From assembly GCA_964030785.1 (NCBI GenBank), contig OZ034970.1:39694377-39758376 (forward strand): a stretch of DNA of 64,000 nt, in the 5' to 3' direction. This stretch comes from Siderastrea siderea (lineage: Eukaryota > Cnidaria > Anthozoa > Scleractinia > Rhizangiidae). The position numbers were made by a program, and so were the translations under genes. Under the pieces are notes generated by a model. The model saw only the letters and a program-made list of their open reading frames with translations, searched no databases and was not told where the DNA came from. Below, in pieces: positions 31,873 through 43,515 of this stretch. Numbering within the stretch: the stretch's first letter is position 1; each line of letters starts with the position of its first letter.

Positions 31873-34800
31873 TTACTCACCATACTCAGAAGCTTGATTT
31901 CCAAATTCAAGCCTGACGTCATCACCAATCAACACAAATGGAGCCCAGTTCTTCATGGCAGAGAACTTCTCTGAATCTCGAAGGGATTTCATAGCCTGTT
32001 TGAGAGCCACACTAGCGCTTTGTCCTTCTGTCAGGTGTTGATAAAAACTCTTCATGAACTCCATGGTTGCCTCGTCAGAAATTGCCCAGAGCGACACCAG
32101 GACAGAACGAGCACCGGCAGCCAAGAAAGCCCGGGCTATACCGACCACACCCTCCGATTTTACCTCTCCGCGACCACTATGACAACAGCTGAGCACAACA
32201 AGCCTTGCTCTTAGACGAACTGCTAGCACATCTGACATTTTTAGAAGGTAGTCGTCCTCTTTAGGGCTCTTGATCTTTGATCTTGATCCTTGATCTCGAT
32301 TATGTTCCCACCCTGGATTTGGAGCCAAAGCAATTTCACCAGTTTCTTTTCGCCCATGTGCTGCAATGTGAACCAAGGCAACTGACGTGATTCGCTTCAG
32401 TACCTTCGATTTGGTCGCTTCGGTTCCCGTAAGTGGTGGGATCTTTAGGATGCTTCCTATCTTCTCTACTTCATTTTTGGCGCATGGCAACGGCTTGAAC
32501 CTGGGCTTTTTGACTTCCTCCAGACACGGATCTCCAACAAGCAGCGCTCCACTCTTTCTGTGGTAGTCTTCAGGGGAATCTGTGATCAGTTTTAAGCTGG
32601 TTAGCGAAGGTACAGTGCGGATTCTTAAAGATTCGCTCAAAGCAGAAAATGGAGCTAAGCACAACGGACCATCTGGGACAATGATCAATTCGTCACCTTG
32701 AAACAAGTCTGCAATGGGGTCAATAATTGCATCATGTAACGGCTGTAACGACTCGGTGGTGCACTCTGACGTCTGTGCTGGTTCCTCATCACCTCGTTCA
32801 TTGCACGAAGAATCATCAGTTAGCTCATCGAGTGAACGATTCTCGCATTTAACATTGACACCAGCTCCTATTTTCTTCAAAGTAGTATTCAACAAAACGG
32901 TAATGGCATCTTCGTCTGCACTTCTCCCATCTATTTTCCTTTGTCGATGCTGCAACGTGTTGTCTTTGTTGATAACCCAGAAGCTGATTATGTTGTTTTG
33001 AAGCCCTAAAAAGACGATTTGAGTGAAAACCTCCTTTGATAAGTGAGAAATTGTTTCTTTAGGTTCAAGTGACACTGATGGAAGTGCTGTTAAGCCGTAC
33101 TGTATTTTCAAGCCATCGACCAAAGCCTGCGCTCTGCCTCGCTCAGCAGCACACAAGGCCTCATCGGTAAGGTTGAGTGTGAGCAGAATCCTCCACAAAG
33201 AATTGTAAGCACCACGATAGAGGTCCCGAAAACTGATTTTCCAGGCATCTTCGGACTTTAGACTAAACCTCACGATATCAAAAGTCTCTACACTGAATTG
33301 GTAACATTCCTTGGCTTCTTCGAATTTTCGAAGGCTTTCATAAGCGTTGCCGAGATTGCAATAGGCCCTTCCTTCTCCAACCCTGTCGCTCACTTCTTTG
33401 GCTATTGATAAACGTTGATTGTGGTACTCTATGGCTTCTTGGAATTTTCCTAGGCTGTAATAAGCGTTGCCGAGATTGCCATAGGCCCTTCCTTCTCCAG
33501 CCCTATCGCCCACTTCTTTGGCTATTGATAAATCTTGATTGTGGTACTCTATGGCTTCTTGGAATTTTCCTAGACTGCGGTAAGCGTTGCCGAGATTGCC
33601 ATAGGCCATTCCTTCTCCAGCCCTATCGCCCACTTCTTTGGCTATTGATAAATCTTGATTGTGGTACTCTATGGCTTCTTGGAATTTTCCTAGGCTGTAA
33701 TAAGCGTTGCCGAGATTGCCATAGGCCATTCCTTCTCCAGCCCTATCGCCCACTTCTTTGGCTATTGATAAATCTTGATTGTGGTACTCTATGGCTTCTT
33801 GGAATTTTCCTAGACTGCGGTAAGCGTTGCCGAGATTGCAATAGGCCCTTCCTTCTCCAGCCCTATCGCCCACTTCTTTGGCTATTGATAAATGTTGATT
33901 GTGGTACTCTATGGCTTCTTGGAATTTTCCTGGGCTGTCATAAGCGTTGCCGAGATTGCCATAGGCCCTTCCTTCTCCAGCCCTATCGCCCACTTCTTTG
34001 GCTATTGATAAATGTTGATTGTGGTACTCTATGGCTCCTTGGAATTTTCCTAGGCTGTAATAAGCGTTGCCGAGATTGCCATAGGCCATTCCTTCTCCAG
34101 CCCTATCGCCCACTTCTTTGGCTATTGATAAATGTTGATCGTGGTACTCTATGGCTTCTTGGAATTTTCCTAGACTGCGGTAAGCGTTGCCGAGATTGCC
34201 ATAGGCCATTCCTTCTCCAGCCCTATCGCCCACTTCTTTGGCTATTGATAAATCTTGATTGTGGTACTCTATGGCTTCTTGGAATTTTCCTAGGCTGTAA
34301 TAAGCGTTGCCGAGATTGCCATAGGCCATTCCTTCTCCAGCCCTATCGCCCACTTCTTTGGCTATTGATAAATCTTGATTGTGGTACTCTATGGCTTCTT
34401 GGAATTTTCCTAGACTGCGGTAAGCGTTGCCGAGATTGCAATAGGCCCTTCCTTCTCCAGCCCTATCGCCCACTTCTTTGGCTATTGATAAATGTTGATT
34501 GTGGTACTCTATGGCTTCTTGGAATTTTCCTGGGCTGTCATAAGCGTTGCCGAGATTGCCATAGGCCCTTCCTTCTCCAGCCCTATCGCCCACTTCTTTG
34601 GCTATTGATAAATGTTGATTGTGGTACTCTATGGCTCCTTGGAATTTTCCTAGGCTGTAATAAGCGTTGCCGAGATTGCCATAGGCCATTCCTTCTCCAG
34701 CCCTATCGCCCACTTCTTTGGCTATTGATAAATGTTGATCGTGGTACTCTATGGCTTCTTGGAATTTTCCTAGGCTGTCATAAGCGTTGCCGAGATTGCC

Positions 34801-36216
34801 ATAGGCCCTTCCTTCTCCAGCCCTATCGCCCACTTCTTTGGCTATTGATAAATCTTGATTGTGGTACTCTATGGCTTCTTGGAATTTTCCTAGGCTGTAA
34901 TAAGCGTTGCCGAGATTGCCATAGGCCCTTCCTTCTCCAGCCCTATCGCCCACTTCTTTGGCTATTGATAAATCTTGATTGTGGTACTCTATGGCTTCTT
35001 GGAATTTTCCTAGGCTGTCATAAGCGTTGCCGAGATTGCAATAGGCCCTTCCTTCTCCAGCCCTATCGCCCACTTCTTTGGCTATTGATAAATCTTGATT
35101 GTGGTACTCTATGGCTTCTTGGAATTTTCCTAGGCTGTAATAAGCGTTGCCGAGATTGCCATAGGCCATTCCTTCTCCAGCCCTATCGCCCACTTCTTTG
35201 GCTATTGATAAATCTTGATTGTGGTACTCTATGGCTTCTTGGAATTTTCCTAGACTGCGGTAAGCGTTGCCGAGATTGCAATAGGCCCTTCCTTCTCCAG
35301 CCCTATCGCCCACTTCTTTGGCTATTGATAAATCTTGATTGTGGTACTCTATGGCTTCTTGGAATTTTCCTAGGCTGTCATAAGCGTTGCCGAGATTGCA
35401 ATAGGCCCTTCCTTCTCCAGCCCTATCGCCCACTTCTTTGGCTATTGATAAATCTTGATTGTGGTACTCTATGGCTTCTTGGAATTTTCCTAGGCTGTCA
35501 TAAGCGTTGCCGAGATTGCAATAGGCCCTTCCTTCTCCAGCCCTATCGCCCACTTCTTTGGCTATTGATAAATCTTGATTGTGGTACTCTATGGCTTCTT
35601 GGAATTTTCCTAGGCTGTAATAAGCGTTGCCGAGATTGCCATAGGCCATTCCTTCTCCAGCCCTATCGCCCACTTCTTTGGCTATTGATAAATCTTGATT
35701 GTGGTACTCTATGGCTTCTTGGAATTTTCCTAGACTGCGGTAAGCGTTGCCGAGATTGCAATAGGCCCTTCCTTCTCCAGCCCTATCGCCCACTTCTTTG
35801 GCTATTGATAAATCTTGATTGTGGTACTCTATGGCTTCTTGGAATTTTCCTAGGCTGTCATAAGCGTTGCCGAGATTGCAATAGGCCCTTCCTTCTCCAG
35901 CCCTATCGCCCACTTCTTTGGCTATTGATAAATCTTGATTGTGGTACTCTATGGCTTCTTGGAATTTTCCTAGGCTGTCATAAGCGTTGCCGAGATTGCA
36001 ATAGGCCCTTCCTTCTCCAGCCCTATCGCCCACTTCTTTGGCTATTGATAAATCTTGATTGTGGTACTCTATGGCTTCTTGGAATTTTCCTAGGCTGTAA
36101 TAAGCATTGCCGAGATTGCCATAGGCCATTCCTTCTCCAGCCCTATCGCCCACTACTTTGGCCATCGAGAGACGTTTCTCGAGGTCCTCTATTGCTTGTG
36201 ACCTAATTTCTCCCAT
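31873..36216 (-). CDS. TPR-CHAT protein (TTC28-like), ~1447 aa
   Basis: The open frame begins at ATG 36216 ([12 protein letters not shown]). It is also open further upstream, and TATATTTTACAG just before 36228 is a good splice acceptor, so this may be the last exon of a longer gene. Residues about 30-985 are 24 tandem 40-residue TPR units ([20 protein letters not shown] type), which form a protein-binding solenoid. A linker with [16 protein letters not shown] follows. The C-terminal CHAT domain (about 1155-1440), a caspase-like fold, has [10 protein letters not shown], His 1287 in VHIAAHG, Cys 1345 in VVLSCCHSG, and [13 protein letters not shown]. The His/Cys pair needed for proteolysis is present. 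Metazoan TPR-CHAT proteins (TTC28-like) are expanded in cnidarians; their targets are largely unknown. Bacterial relatives act as proteases in defence. No disruption is seen. Confidence 0.9.
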   Translation of the reverse strand: MGEIRSQAIEDLEKRLSMAKVVGDRAGEGMAYGNLGNAYYSLGKFQEAIEYHNQDLSIAKEVGDRAGEGRAYCNLGNAYDSLGKFQEAIEYHNQDLSIAKEVGDRAGEGRAYCNLGNAYDSLGKFQEAIEYHNQDLSIAKEVGDRAGEGRAYCNLGNAYRSLGKFQEAIEYHNQDLSIAKEVGDRAGEGMAYGNLGNAYYSLGKFQEAIEYHNQDLSIAKEVGDRAGEGRAYCNLGNAYDSLGKFQEAIEYHNQDLSIAKEVGDRAGEGRAYCNLGNAYDSLGKFQEAIEYHNQDLSIAKEVGDRAGEGRAYCNLGNAYRSLGKFQEAIEYHNQDLSIAKEVGDRAGEGMAYGNLGNAYYSLGKFQEAIEYHNQDLSIAKEVGDRAGEGRAYCNLGNAYDSLGKFQEAIEYHNQDLSIAKEVGDRAGEGRAYGNLGNAYYSLGKFQEAIEYHNQDLSIAKEVGDRAGEGRAYGNLGNAYDSLGKFQEAIEYHDQHLSIAKEVGDRAGEGMAYGNLGNAYYSLGKFQGAIEYHNQHLSIAKEVGDRAGEGRAYGNLGNAYDSPGKFQEAIEYHNQHLSIAKEVGDRAGEGRAYCNLGNAYRSLGKFQEAIEYHNQDLSIAKEVGDRAGEGMAYGNLGNAYYSLGKFQEAIEYHNQDLSIAKEVGDRAGEGMAYGNLGNAYRSLGKFQEAIEYHDQHLSIAKEVGDRAGEGMAYGNLGNAYYSLGKFQGAIEYHNQHLSIAKEVGDRAGEGRAYGNLGNAYDSPGKFQEAIEYHNQHLSIAKEVGDRAGEGRAYCNLGNAYRSLGKFQEAIEYHNQDLSIAKEVGDRAGEGMAYGNLGNAYYSLGKFQEAIEYHNQDLSIAKEVGDRAGEGMAYGNLGNAYRSLGKFQEAIEYHNQDLSIAKEVGDRAGEGRAYGNLGNAYYSLGKFQEAIEYHNQRLSIAKEVSDRVGEGRAYCNLGNAYESLRKFEEAKECYQFSVETFDIVRFSLKSEDAWKISFRDLYRGAYNSLWRILLTLNLTDEALCAAERGRAQALVDGLKIQYGLTALPSVSLEPKETISHLSKEVFTQIVFLGLQNNIISFWVINKDNTLQHRQRKIDGRSADEDAITVLLNTTLKKIGAGVNVKCENRSLDELTDDSSCNERGDEEPAQTSECTTESLQPLHDAIIDPIADLFQGDELIIVPDGPLCLAPFSALSESLRIRTVPSLTSLKLITDSPEDYHRKSGALLVGDPCLEEVKKPRFKPLPCAKNEVEKIGSILKIPPLTGTEATKSKVLKRITSVALVHIAAHGRKETGEIALAPNPGWEHNRDQGSRSKIKSPKEDDYLLKMSDVLAVRLRARLVVLSCCHSGRGEVKSEGVVGIARAFLAAGARSVLVSLWAISDEATMEFMKSFYQHLTEGQSASVALKQAMKSLRDSEKFSAMKNWAPFVLIGDDVRLEFGNQASEYGE
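33301..36180 (-). repeat. 24 x 120-bp coding tandem array (TPR units)
   Basis: The phrase ATAGGCC(C/A)TTCCTTCTCC recurs exactly every 120 bp from 33361 to 36121. Interior units are almost identical in DNA, differing mainly in the codons after NAY (Y, D or R). Units 1-4 and 5-8 share a Y-D-D-R order, and units 13-17 and 18-22 share a 600-bp block that includes the rare variant GGCTCCTTGG (34034 and 34634). Confidence 0.95.
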
Positions 36217-36267
36217 TTTTATGTAGCCCTGTAAAATATATTCGAGAAGTGACTGGTTTCGTACCAC

Positions 36268-36767
36268 AGAAAAACCGGTTTTTAGGTAACCATAAATGGG
36301 TCTAAAGGATATCCGTACAGCATTATAAAGGTCAGGTGCTGATAAAGAAAATCATCTAGAAAAAACTGAAGAAAAAATCTTAAGGGGGAGTGGTATCTCC
36401 CCTCCTTCAATGTACAGCCGAGGGTAAGACTGTTAAACACATTTTTGAAAAAAGCAAGAGAAAATAACCGTCCCACAGACGAGATCTCGTGGTTGATGCA
36501 TAAGGCACCCAGGCTCACGAGCAGACCACTTCATTTTCAAAATATAATGATTTGTCTGGAACTTTAACGCTAGTTTAGTTAGGAAACTAAAAATGCCAGT
36601 AAATGCGTCGGTGCAAAGCTCTAAGAACGGTTTTTGTGATTGGTTCATTAGTTAATTTGGATCAACAGCTATAGGTGGCGAATGGAACGAGAAAGATATA
36701 GATATATGTAAACGGGCAATGAAGATGAGGTCTAGGTGGTTGCATAACTTGTACACTGACATACACG
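36268..36767. other. No supported gene
   Basis: Lies 5' of the TPR-CHAT exon. Overlapping minus frames (36282-36648) include LGALCINHEISSVGRL but are not recognised. Probably intron or promoter DNA of the TPR-CHAT gene. Confidence 0.35.
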
Positions 36768-38040
36768 GTCAGGGGTTGGTTGCAGTGGTTTGGATATTTG
36801 CAGAGAGATATTCAAGATCAGTGATGGTTATGGTTGCAGTGGTTGCGATAGTTGCAGAGAGAGATATATACGGTCATTGAGGGGGATGGTTGCTGCGATT
36901 GCGACAGTTGCAAAGAGCTATACACGGTCATTGAGGGGGATAGTTGCAGTGGTTGCGATAGTTGCAGAGAGATATACACGGGTTATTGCCGGTAATGGTT
37001 GCAGTGGTTGCGATAGTTGTGGAGAAATATATTCGGTCCTTGAGGGGGATGGTTGCACAGGGAGCCCTCACATCCAATAAGTGGACATAAATAAAACATT
37101 GAAGCTTGTTTCCGTTTGTTGTTCATGTGTTTGATCGGGGAAGGCGGCCATTCTGAATAATTCCGACGAGGTCATGTTTTCGAAGTTCTGTGATTTGTGA
37201 CTCTACAAACAGCTTTTAAAAATGCTTTTTTCCTTTAGAAGAGAATGGACAACTGACCGCTGGAACAAGGTATATTTTATCGTTTGTTCCTCACTCGTTC
37301 CATGAACTTTCGTGTAAATTCCAAAACTGAAAGTTTTTTTGTACAACTGAAAACGTTCTGACCTCACATGGAATTGAACGTGCCTTGCGCCAAAAAAACG
37401 TTGCAGATTTCAAATGCACCAATAAGAACGTACGAACTTTCTACTTCCGCCTTTAATCTGTCAATCAAGTATTCGTATTTCTCACTTCCGTCACCCCCTG
37501 ATGGTGGCAGACATGCTACGAAATCAAGCATCTGGAAAACGACATCAACACATTTAACATTTGTCAATATTCTGATAAAATTTGCCCATAGATAATTAGT
37601 TTACCACCTTTAACTTGCCACAAACCCGTTTTCGTGAAACTACGAGCAAGATTTAGCTGTGTAATTCCACGATTTGTCTATTTCTTGTCTATTTGTCTGA
37701 TTTGTCTATTTCTTAGAGTTTACGAACGGTATCAGAAAGGTCTGTCGGCCCCAGACCTCAAAAGAGATGACAGCGCCGGAATTATTCAAAATAGCCGCTT
37801 TCCCGGATCAACCACACGAACCACAAAGATAAGCAAACTCAACAATGTTCTATTCATGTCCACTCATTTGATGTGAGGGCTCCCTGTGTGTTTGCTGTGG
37901 TTGCGATAGTTGCAGAGAGATATACGTTGTCATTGAGGGGCATGGTTACAGTGGATGCGATAGTTGCAAAGAGATATAGACGGTCATTGAGAGTGATGGT
38001 TGCAGTGGTTACGATAGCTGCAGAGACGTATACACGGTAA
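36768..38040. repeat. 54-bp minisatellite split by an insertion
   Basis: Units of the type GTTGCAGAGAGATATACACG...GGTTGCAGTGGTTGCGATA, about 54 bp, occur at 36768-37055 and again at 37889-38040, with a TIR element between. Since 54 is a multiple of three, one frame stays open in the array; I regard that as incidental. Confidence 0.85.
37056..37888. mobile_element. hAT-like TIR element inside the minisatellite
   Basis: Ends CACAGGGAGCCCTCACATC and GATGTGAGGGCTCCCTGTG are perfect inverted repeats, followed by weaker pairing (AATAAGTGGAC/GTCCACTCATT and deeper CCGGAATTATTC). A diverged flanking octamer (TGGTTGCA/TGTTTGCT, 6 of 8) suggests an 8-bp duplication. A minus frame 37567-37364 reads KCVDVVFQMLDFVACL...YEYLIDRLKAE and could be a remnant or captured exon; I do not recognise it. 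Confidence 0.65.
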
Positions 38041-39129
38041 GGGTGATAAATTTACCACTGTATGAAAGGTAATAAAGTTTGTCTTGTCTCCGTCACTGAA
38101 CTATCTATCTGATAGTAATCGTCCCTTAGAGTTGTTTCAAGAATATACGTAATTCTGTTGTAGGTTGACGGCCATGATTATTTTATATGTACAAAATGAT
38201 CGTTGCCTCCTTTGTTTTCGGTTTTGATAGGTTTCATTTCGTATTTTTTTTGTACGTTGTTTTTGTACGTTATGGTGTTTTTTTGGCCAGGCTCTAAAAC
38301 CCTCCAACAATATGGTGTACATGGCGAAACAGTTTTTGAGGTTTTCATTCAAGGTGTATTCAGAGCTACATCTTTTGCCTCGCTTACAACTGACATCAAG
38401 ATAGAAAGAAGAAGTGAGTAGCAGAGTTGATTGTCCTCAATATGATACTGAGCTAAACCTTATCTTCTGCTTACGTCCCACTACTGACATTGACAAAGCA
38501 ATTCTTGGTGGTGTTAATGATATTTTGGTTAAACACAAACTGCCGATTCGCATTTCTCTTAAATCCATGTGCTCACCTGTACTGACTTCATGGTCAGAAC
38601 GGTATAAAGGTTACTAATTTTACATTGCCGATTCAGCACAAGTGTTCAATTTTGTCTAGAATTATGAAAAAACAAGATAAATCACTCAGCAAATTATCAA
38701 AATTTTATTCCACTTGAACACTGTAACTGAACAAAAGACGTGACAAACCCATAATACTGACTGAAAGAAATAAACTTTATAGGAAAGTCGAAACAGGTTT
38801 ATGTTCCAAATTTTTGGTGGGTCATTCGGCTAAACTGTTTACTTTATTTTTCGAAACAAAACCTGAAAATTGAAAATATAAAGGAGGAAAATTCAAAGTT
38901 AAATTTATACTCCCTGTCACAAATAAGACGTAAAAGCCATTTAGCAAAAGTAGTACCTTCAAGATCTTTTGAATGCTGAGACAACTCGGGCCAGTTTTGG
39001 CCTTATAGATTGTCCAAATTGTTCCTGTAGACCATTGAAAAGAGACAAACCAGTCCCCCGACATTATAGTCTCCCAAATTAATCTAGCAGCACATGGCGA
39101 ACGGTTCTCATTCGACCAATTTTTTTTCA
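38041..39129. other. No supported gene
   Basis: AT-rich with short, unrecognised frames on both strands. Confidence 0.4.
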
Positions 39130-39300
39130 CGTTACCACGTTCCCGTCAGTAGCGTAGCTCCACCAATTTGCATATAAACCACACGCAACCCATAGTTCCT
39201 TGATTTCGCTCCGGCGAATGGCTAGAGCTCGAAACGTCAGCTTTTAAATCTCTCTATGGTGGCCAATTCACACTATCAACTCAATCAAATTTTCACGGAA
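39130..39300 (+). mobile_element. Penelope-type end fragment with decayed hammerhead
   Basis: GGCTAGAGCTCGAAACGTCAGC-type sequence at 39221-39241 matches the 3' half of a Penelope-type hammerhead (helix II, GAAA, palindromic ACGT, cleavage C, helix I). The upstream core CCGGCGA differs from CUGANGA at two positions, so it is probably inactive. The downstream TTTTAAATCTCTCTATGGTGG resembles Penelope tails I recall from corals. Confidence 0.45.
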
Positions 39301-39360
39301 AAGAGAAACAGTTAGTAATAAGTATAACTTGCTCCAAAGGAATAACTTTGCAGAGATTTA

Positions 39361-40096
39361 GGGGCCGTTTCCCTTCTCCTTTGTATTACGCAGTTCGTTT
39401 TACATGCAAGGGAGGGTGCCCCTAGGGGTAGGGTTTCCCTGCCTTGAAGGTAGGGAAACCCTTCATGTTTGGGACAGGTTTCGTTTACATAAATCCACGT
39501 AAAACCAAAAGGTAAGGCTAGCCCTATAGGGTAGGGCTATGTTTCGTTGTTCTCAGATTACCGCTGACCACGCGTAAAAGGCGCTTAATTCGAGCATGGC
39601 CTCGAACTCTTCAAGTTCAAGCTACAAACCTGGAATTTTTTTGTGGGAGATTTCAACTCCAAAGAATGATTGAAAGTCATCCTGAAGGTTCAGAAACGAC
39701 GAGGGATGCAATGGAGGAAGATCTGATCGAGGAAAGCGCCTTCGAGGTCGAATAAACCGACCAATACACCCAGAGAGGGAGCGCGAAATCATTTACAAAC
39801 GTCAACAATAGAAACGCACCAGCACGCCAAAGCAAAAGCAACAAGAAAGCGAAGACGTTTTCTTGGTCAACGAGTACAAGTCGAACTGTGATTTCAAGGG
39901 CATCGACTTTGAAGCAGACTTTACTTCAATGTATACAGAGGTGCGAAAGTGCATGGCCTGCGATAAAATGTAAAATGACGCTATCTCTGGTATCTCGGGT
40001 GCCCCTACCATGTTTGAGCTTTGTATGTAGAACGACGGTACCTTCAACTCTATTAGGTAGGGGACGCCTATCCCCTCTTTCCATGTAAACGGGCCC
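39361..40096. mobile_element. Harbinger-like non-autonomous element with TTA duplication
   Basis: Left GGGGCCGTTT and right CATGTAAACGGGCCC ends are flanked by TTA at 39358-39360 and 40097-40099. GTAGGGTTTCCCT and GGGTAGGGCTA palindromes lie inside both ends, like the 16.4-kb element. A short plus frame at 39597 (MASNSSSSSYKPGIFLW) is the likely remnant of the element's second protein. Confidence 0.7.
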
Positions 40097-40099
40097 TTA

Positions 40100-41900
40100 A
40101 TCTGCTCAAATCAATAGTTAGTCCCCCACCCCATTTTTCACTTGCTATTTGTTGAACAGAATTGAAAAGGATCTTGCAAATTTGCCAGAAAAAAAGGCTT
40201 TGCGAATACGCATAATCTTTCCAATATTGATGAAGTTAACGATAACTGTTGATGTTGATAAGGTCTATTTCTCTTGAACCTGCTATAAAAGCAGGCACTT
40301 GTCTTAAGCGGAAGCTACAGAATTATGGGTTTGCCTCAGTACTTCCGAAGGGCAGCCCGACTTTTGTTTTGCAGTCAGTGTTCATAAAATAAAGCTTGTG
40401 GCGGAGAAAGGCAAAATCTTGCCGGTTGTTCAGTAATGGCCAGCCATAAGGTCAAAGGCTAGTTATCGTTTCAGCAGAACGTCAACTTCACGATAAGTCC
40501 TGAACAGCACAACTATATCATTGGACATTGTGGGATCTCGTTCCTGCTTCAAAGTATGCAGCCGCGTTGATGCACTCACATGGAACGGTCTTACTAGGAC
40601 CCTCTACATATTGGTGAACAATATTTTATATACTTTCATAAAAGCGACCGAGTGTTCATCATGTTCATCATCAGAATTGCTAAGCGCAATTAAACTGCTG
40701 ATCAGATCCAGAATATGTTGGTTGCAAGTAAAGTCATGGAGGTGCAATGTTTTAACTCCAAGCATTCTTTTTCTATTTCAACCACAACCATGAAAGTGGA
40801 GTTAAAGCGACAGCGCGAGAAGCCGTGGCTTCTATATGATCAAAGGAAACTGCAACAGTATCAGAATAACTTGGATCTTTTAGACACTTCTGTGATAAAG
40901 GAAGTTTCATGTCTTGCAGTTAACCACAAAAAAAAAACAAATGAACGGCTTTTAGGGATCTTCCAAATAAAATGAACCCAAAAACTGAACTTACTGCCAA
41001 AGAGCTAGCACACACAATGGCACAAAGATTTTAAACGGCTCAAAGAACGTCGGTCAAACCCTCCAAACAGTATCACAGCTTGAGAGCTCCCTCTCTTCAT
41101 CGAGTACAATTTAGTTGCGTCGCCTTTAAATCATCTTGATCAAAGGGACAAAGCTGTTACAATTGTACTTGGGAGCGCTCTGTTTTGAAGGCTAGAATAA
41201 CTTCAGCGACTAGCGGGAGTCATGTTCGTTTGGCCTGTCATTTGACATACTACCGCTTGTAAGCTAACGGTGACTGGATATAACGCTTTATCACAACGAA
41301 TTCTGAAATTTCTGAGCAAATTCACGACTCATCTGCACCAGCACTCTTAAGCCACCTACGCAGAAATTCTTTTGGCTGGTCACGTATTCCTCCAAAATTG
41401 TGATTTGCTCGATCTTCAAGCTACTGTAAATACGAACGGGCTATTGTCAACTGACCAATGAAAACCGACATAAGACGACCAATCAAAAGAGCCGAAAGCC
41501 TTTCATTTATATTGCTGCAACCACTGCAACGAAAGTCAAGTAACTGACCAATCCGAAGAGCTGTTCCGAGAGCTTTTTAGTCTTTAGGTTTCCGAGAACT
41601 TTAACTTTTCCTTAGCATATTCAACAAGCATCTTAGTATTAGATCAAAATAGAATATCAAAATGCCCCTTTTCGACTCTTCTTAAAAGAACAAACTATTC
41701 CATTCCTGTCTTCTTTCTGTTAAAGTGGTTCTACGGTCAAAAAAAGCACTTCCATTTTTTCTCCGAATTTCGGAACTATCTTTATTAAACACTCCCCAAG
41801 CGAAATTTTAAGCCTTAATTTCGAGAAGAATACTGTTTATTTAAACTGCAATTTTCCGATTTAATGGTCCGCCATTATTACACCAGAAAGGACTTCGTTC
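40100..41900. other. No supported gene
   Basis: Short unrelated frames only. A small palindrome CCTGCTATAAAAGCAGG lies at about 40278-40294. Confidence 0.4.
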
Positions 41901-41903
41901 ACT

Positions 41904-42043
41904 CAAGAGCTTTAGAATGCAGTGTGTGAAGACAGCTTATTAGCTATGCAACTGAAACACGAATTTGAGAGTCTGAAAGCTCAAAACTCCCATGCTGATA
42001 CTAAATAAGCCACTTTCACATACACTGCATTCTAAAGCTCTTA
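41904..42043. mobile_element. Hairpin MITE with 21-bp perfect ends
   Basis: 41905-41925 and 42022-42042 are exact inverted repeats (AAGAGCTTTAGAATGCAGTG...), with further pairing inside (TGTGAA/TTCACA). Confidence 0.75.
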
Positions 42044-42288
42044 AGTTTACATAACATTTGATGTTTCAGAAAAAAAATTTGATAAAATGAAGAAAACGCA
42101 TAATCTTTTGTAATATTTTAGGTACTTTCAGTATCAAACGGTCGTACTTATACTCTAGTATACAACACTTACCACGATCTACCAAGGCAAGTTGCCAAAC
42201 AGCAGAGAATTCTTTCGTGTACCTCAGTGGATTAACAGAAAACAACCTGCAAATGGGAAATTTAACAATCATGTTTAATTTATTCACT

Positions 42289-43515
42289 TTTACGGTTTCC
42301 TTTGATGTTGAAAGTCTTTTCACCAATCTCCCTTTAAATGAATGTATTGACCTGGCCGTTAAATACATTTCTGAGGGTAATCCTGGGCTTAAACTTAGTG
42401 AAAATGAGCTTAAGGGGCTTTTCGGGTTTGCTACCAATGAAACTCACTTTCCGTTTAAAGGCAAATTATACGACCAGATGGATAGCGTAGCTATGGACTA
42501 CCCCTCCCTCCTGTTCTCGCTAATCTCAAAAGATATGGTTGGAACAACACAGGGATTCAGAGGTATTATTTTATCGTCGCTACGTGGACGACACATTTTG
42601 CTTTTTATTACTCTGAACATGATGCCACCATTTTCTTTAATTTCATCAACAAACAACACCCCAACATACACTTCACAATGGAGAGGGAGACTGGCCATGG
42701 TCTAACTCTCCTAGATGTTGTAATCAACAACACCGACCCACACTTCACTGTCACCACTATTTACCGGAATAACATTCACAGGTTTGCTTACCAGTTATCC
42801 AAGTTTCTCTCCCTTTACCTACAAAATAGTATTACTCAAAACCCTGATTGATAGGACTTTTAAGATAAACAACACTTGGATGGGTTTCCATAATGACCTT
42901 CAGAAATTGTCTGTCATTTTACGGAAGAACCTATTCCCTGAGAATCCTATTAACAAATGCATTTCTCAATTTATTTTAAAGTCAGTTAAGGGCAGTAAAA
43001 CACAACCCCATTCAGGAGTCAAACTTCAGGAAACACCTGAGTTCCATTACAGAATCCCTCACATTGGCCACGTGTCGGTTATTGCACAAAATGAAATACG
43101 CAAACTCGCTAACCGGTTTTGAAAACCCATTGATATCAAACTAGTTTTCACTACTTTCAAAATCAAGAATTTATTTAACGTGAAAGATACTTTCCTCGAA
43201 GGGGCTTCGCACGCGTGTGGTATATAAATTTTCGTGTGCAAGTTGTAATGCTTGTTATGTTGGTGAAATCAGCCAACATTTCTCCACACGCGTGCGTGAG
43301 CACTTATTTTCGGACAGATCTTCTCACGTCTTTAGGCATCTGCAGAGTTCAGAGTCTTGTCGAACATCAAGTTTACCGGATTGTTTCAAGATCCTAGACT
43401 CTGCGGCTACTAAGTTTCACGTTAAACTCAAAGAATCCATGTAAATAAAAGGGGAGAAACTCGACTTTAAATCAGCAAAGTGAAACACATAAACCTGACA
43501 TTTTCTTTGTAAGTC
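42289..43515 (+). pseudogene. 5'-truncated Penelope-like element: reverse transcriptase and GIY-YIG endonuclease
   Basis: The reading starts SFDVESLFTNLPLNECIDLA, the start of the RT core, and continues through LYDQMDSVAM. YVDD is encoded at 42581-42592 in a second frame, followed by HFTMERETGHGLTLLDVVIN. The C-terminal part (43217-43444) reads VYKFSCASCNACYVGE..QHFSTRVREHL...CFKILDSAATKF, the Cys-rich GIY-YIG nuclease of Penelope elements. At least three frame changes and several stops make it dead. It is inserted in a diverged unit of the 1.26-kb repeat, which resumes near 43520-43690. Confidence 0.85.

Noticed and set aside
33301..36180. Regular direct repeats that could suggest a CRISPR array
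   Set aside because: Units are contiguous 120-bp coding repeats without unique spacers, in a eukaryotic genome.
33405..36206. 933-codon open frame on the plus strand across the TPR array
   Set aside because: It is the antisense of 24 near-identical 120-bp units; one stop-free unit makes the whole array open. Its repeated [15 protein letters not shown] has no family and the sense strand has clear TPR-CHAT content.
36790..37080. 96-codon frame with 18-residue repeats
   Set aside because: 54-bp minisatellite units keep one frame open; no start context or homologue, and the frame runs into a TIR element.
42217..42705. Single intact 162-codon protein
   Set aside because: The frame joins repeat sequence, part of a Penelope reverse transcriptase and an out-of-frame tail; the YVDD motif is in another frame.
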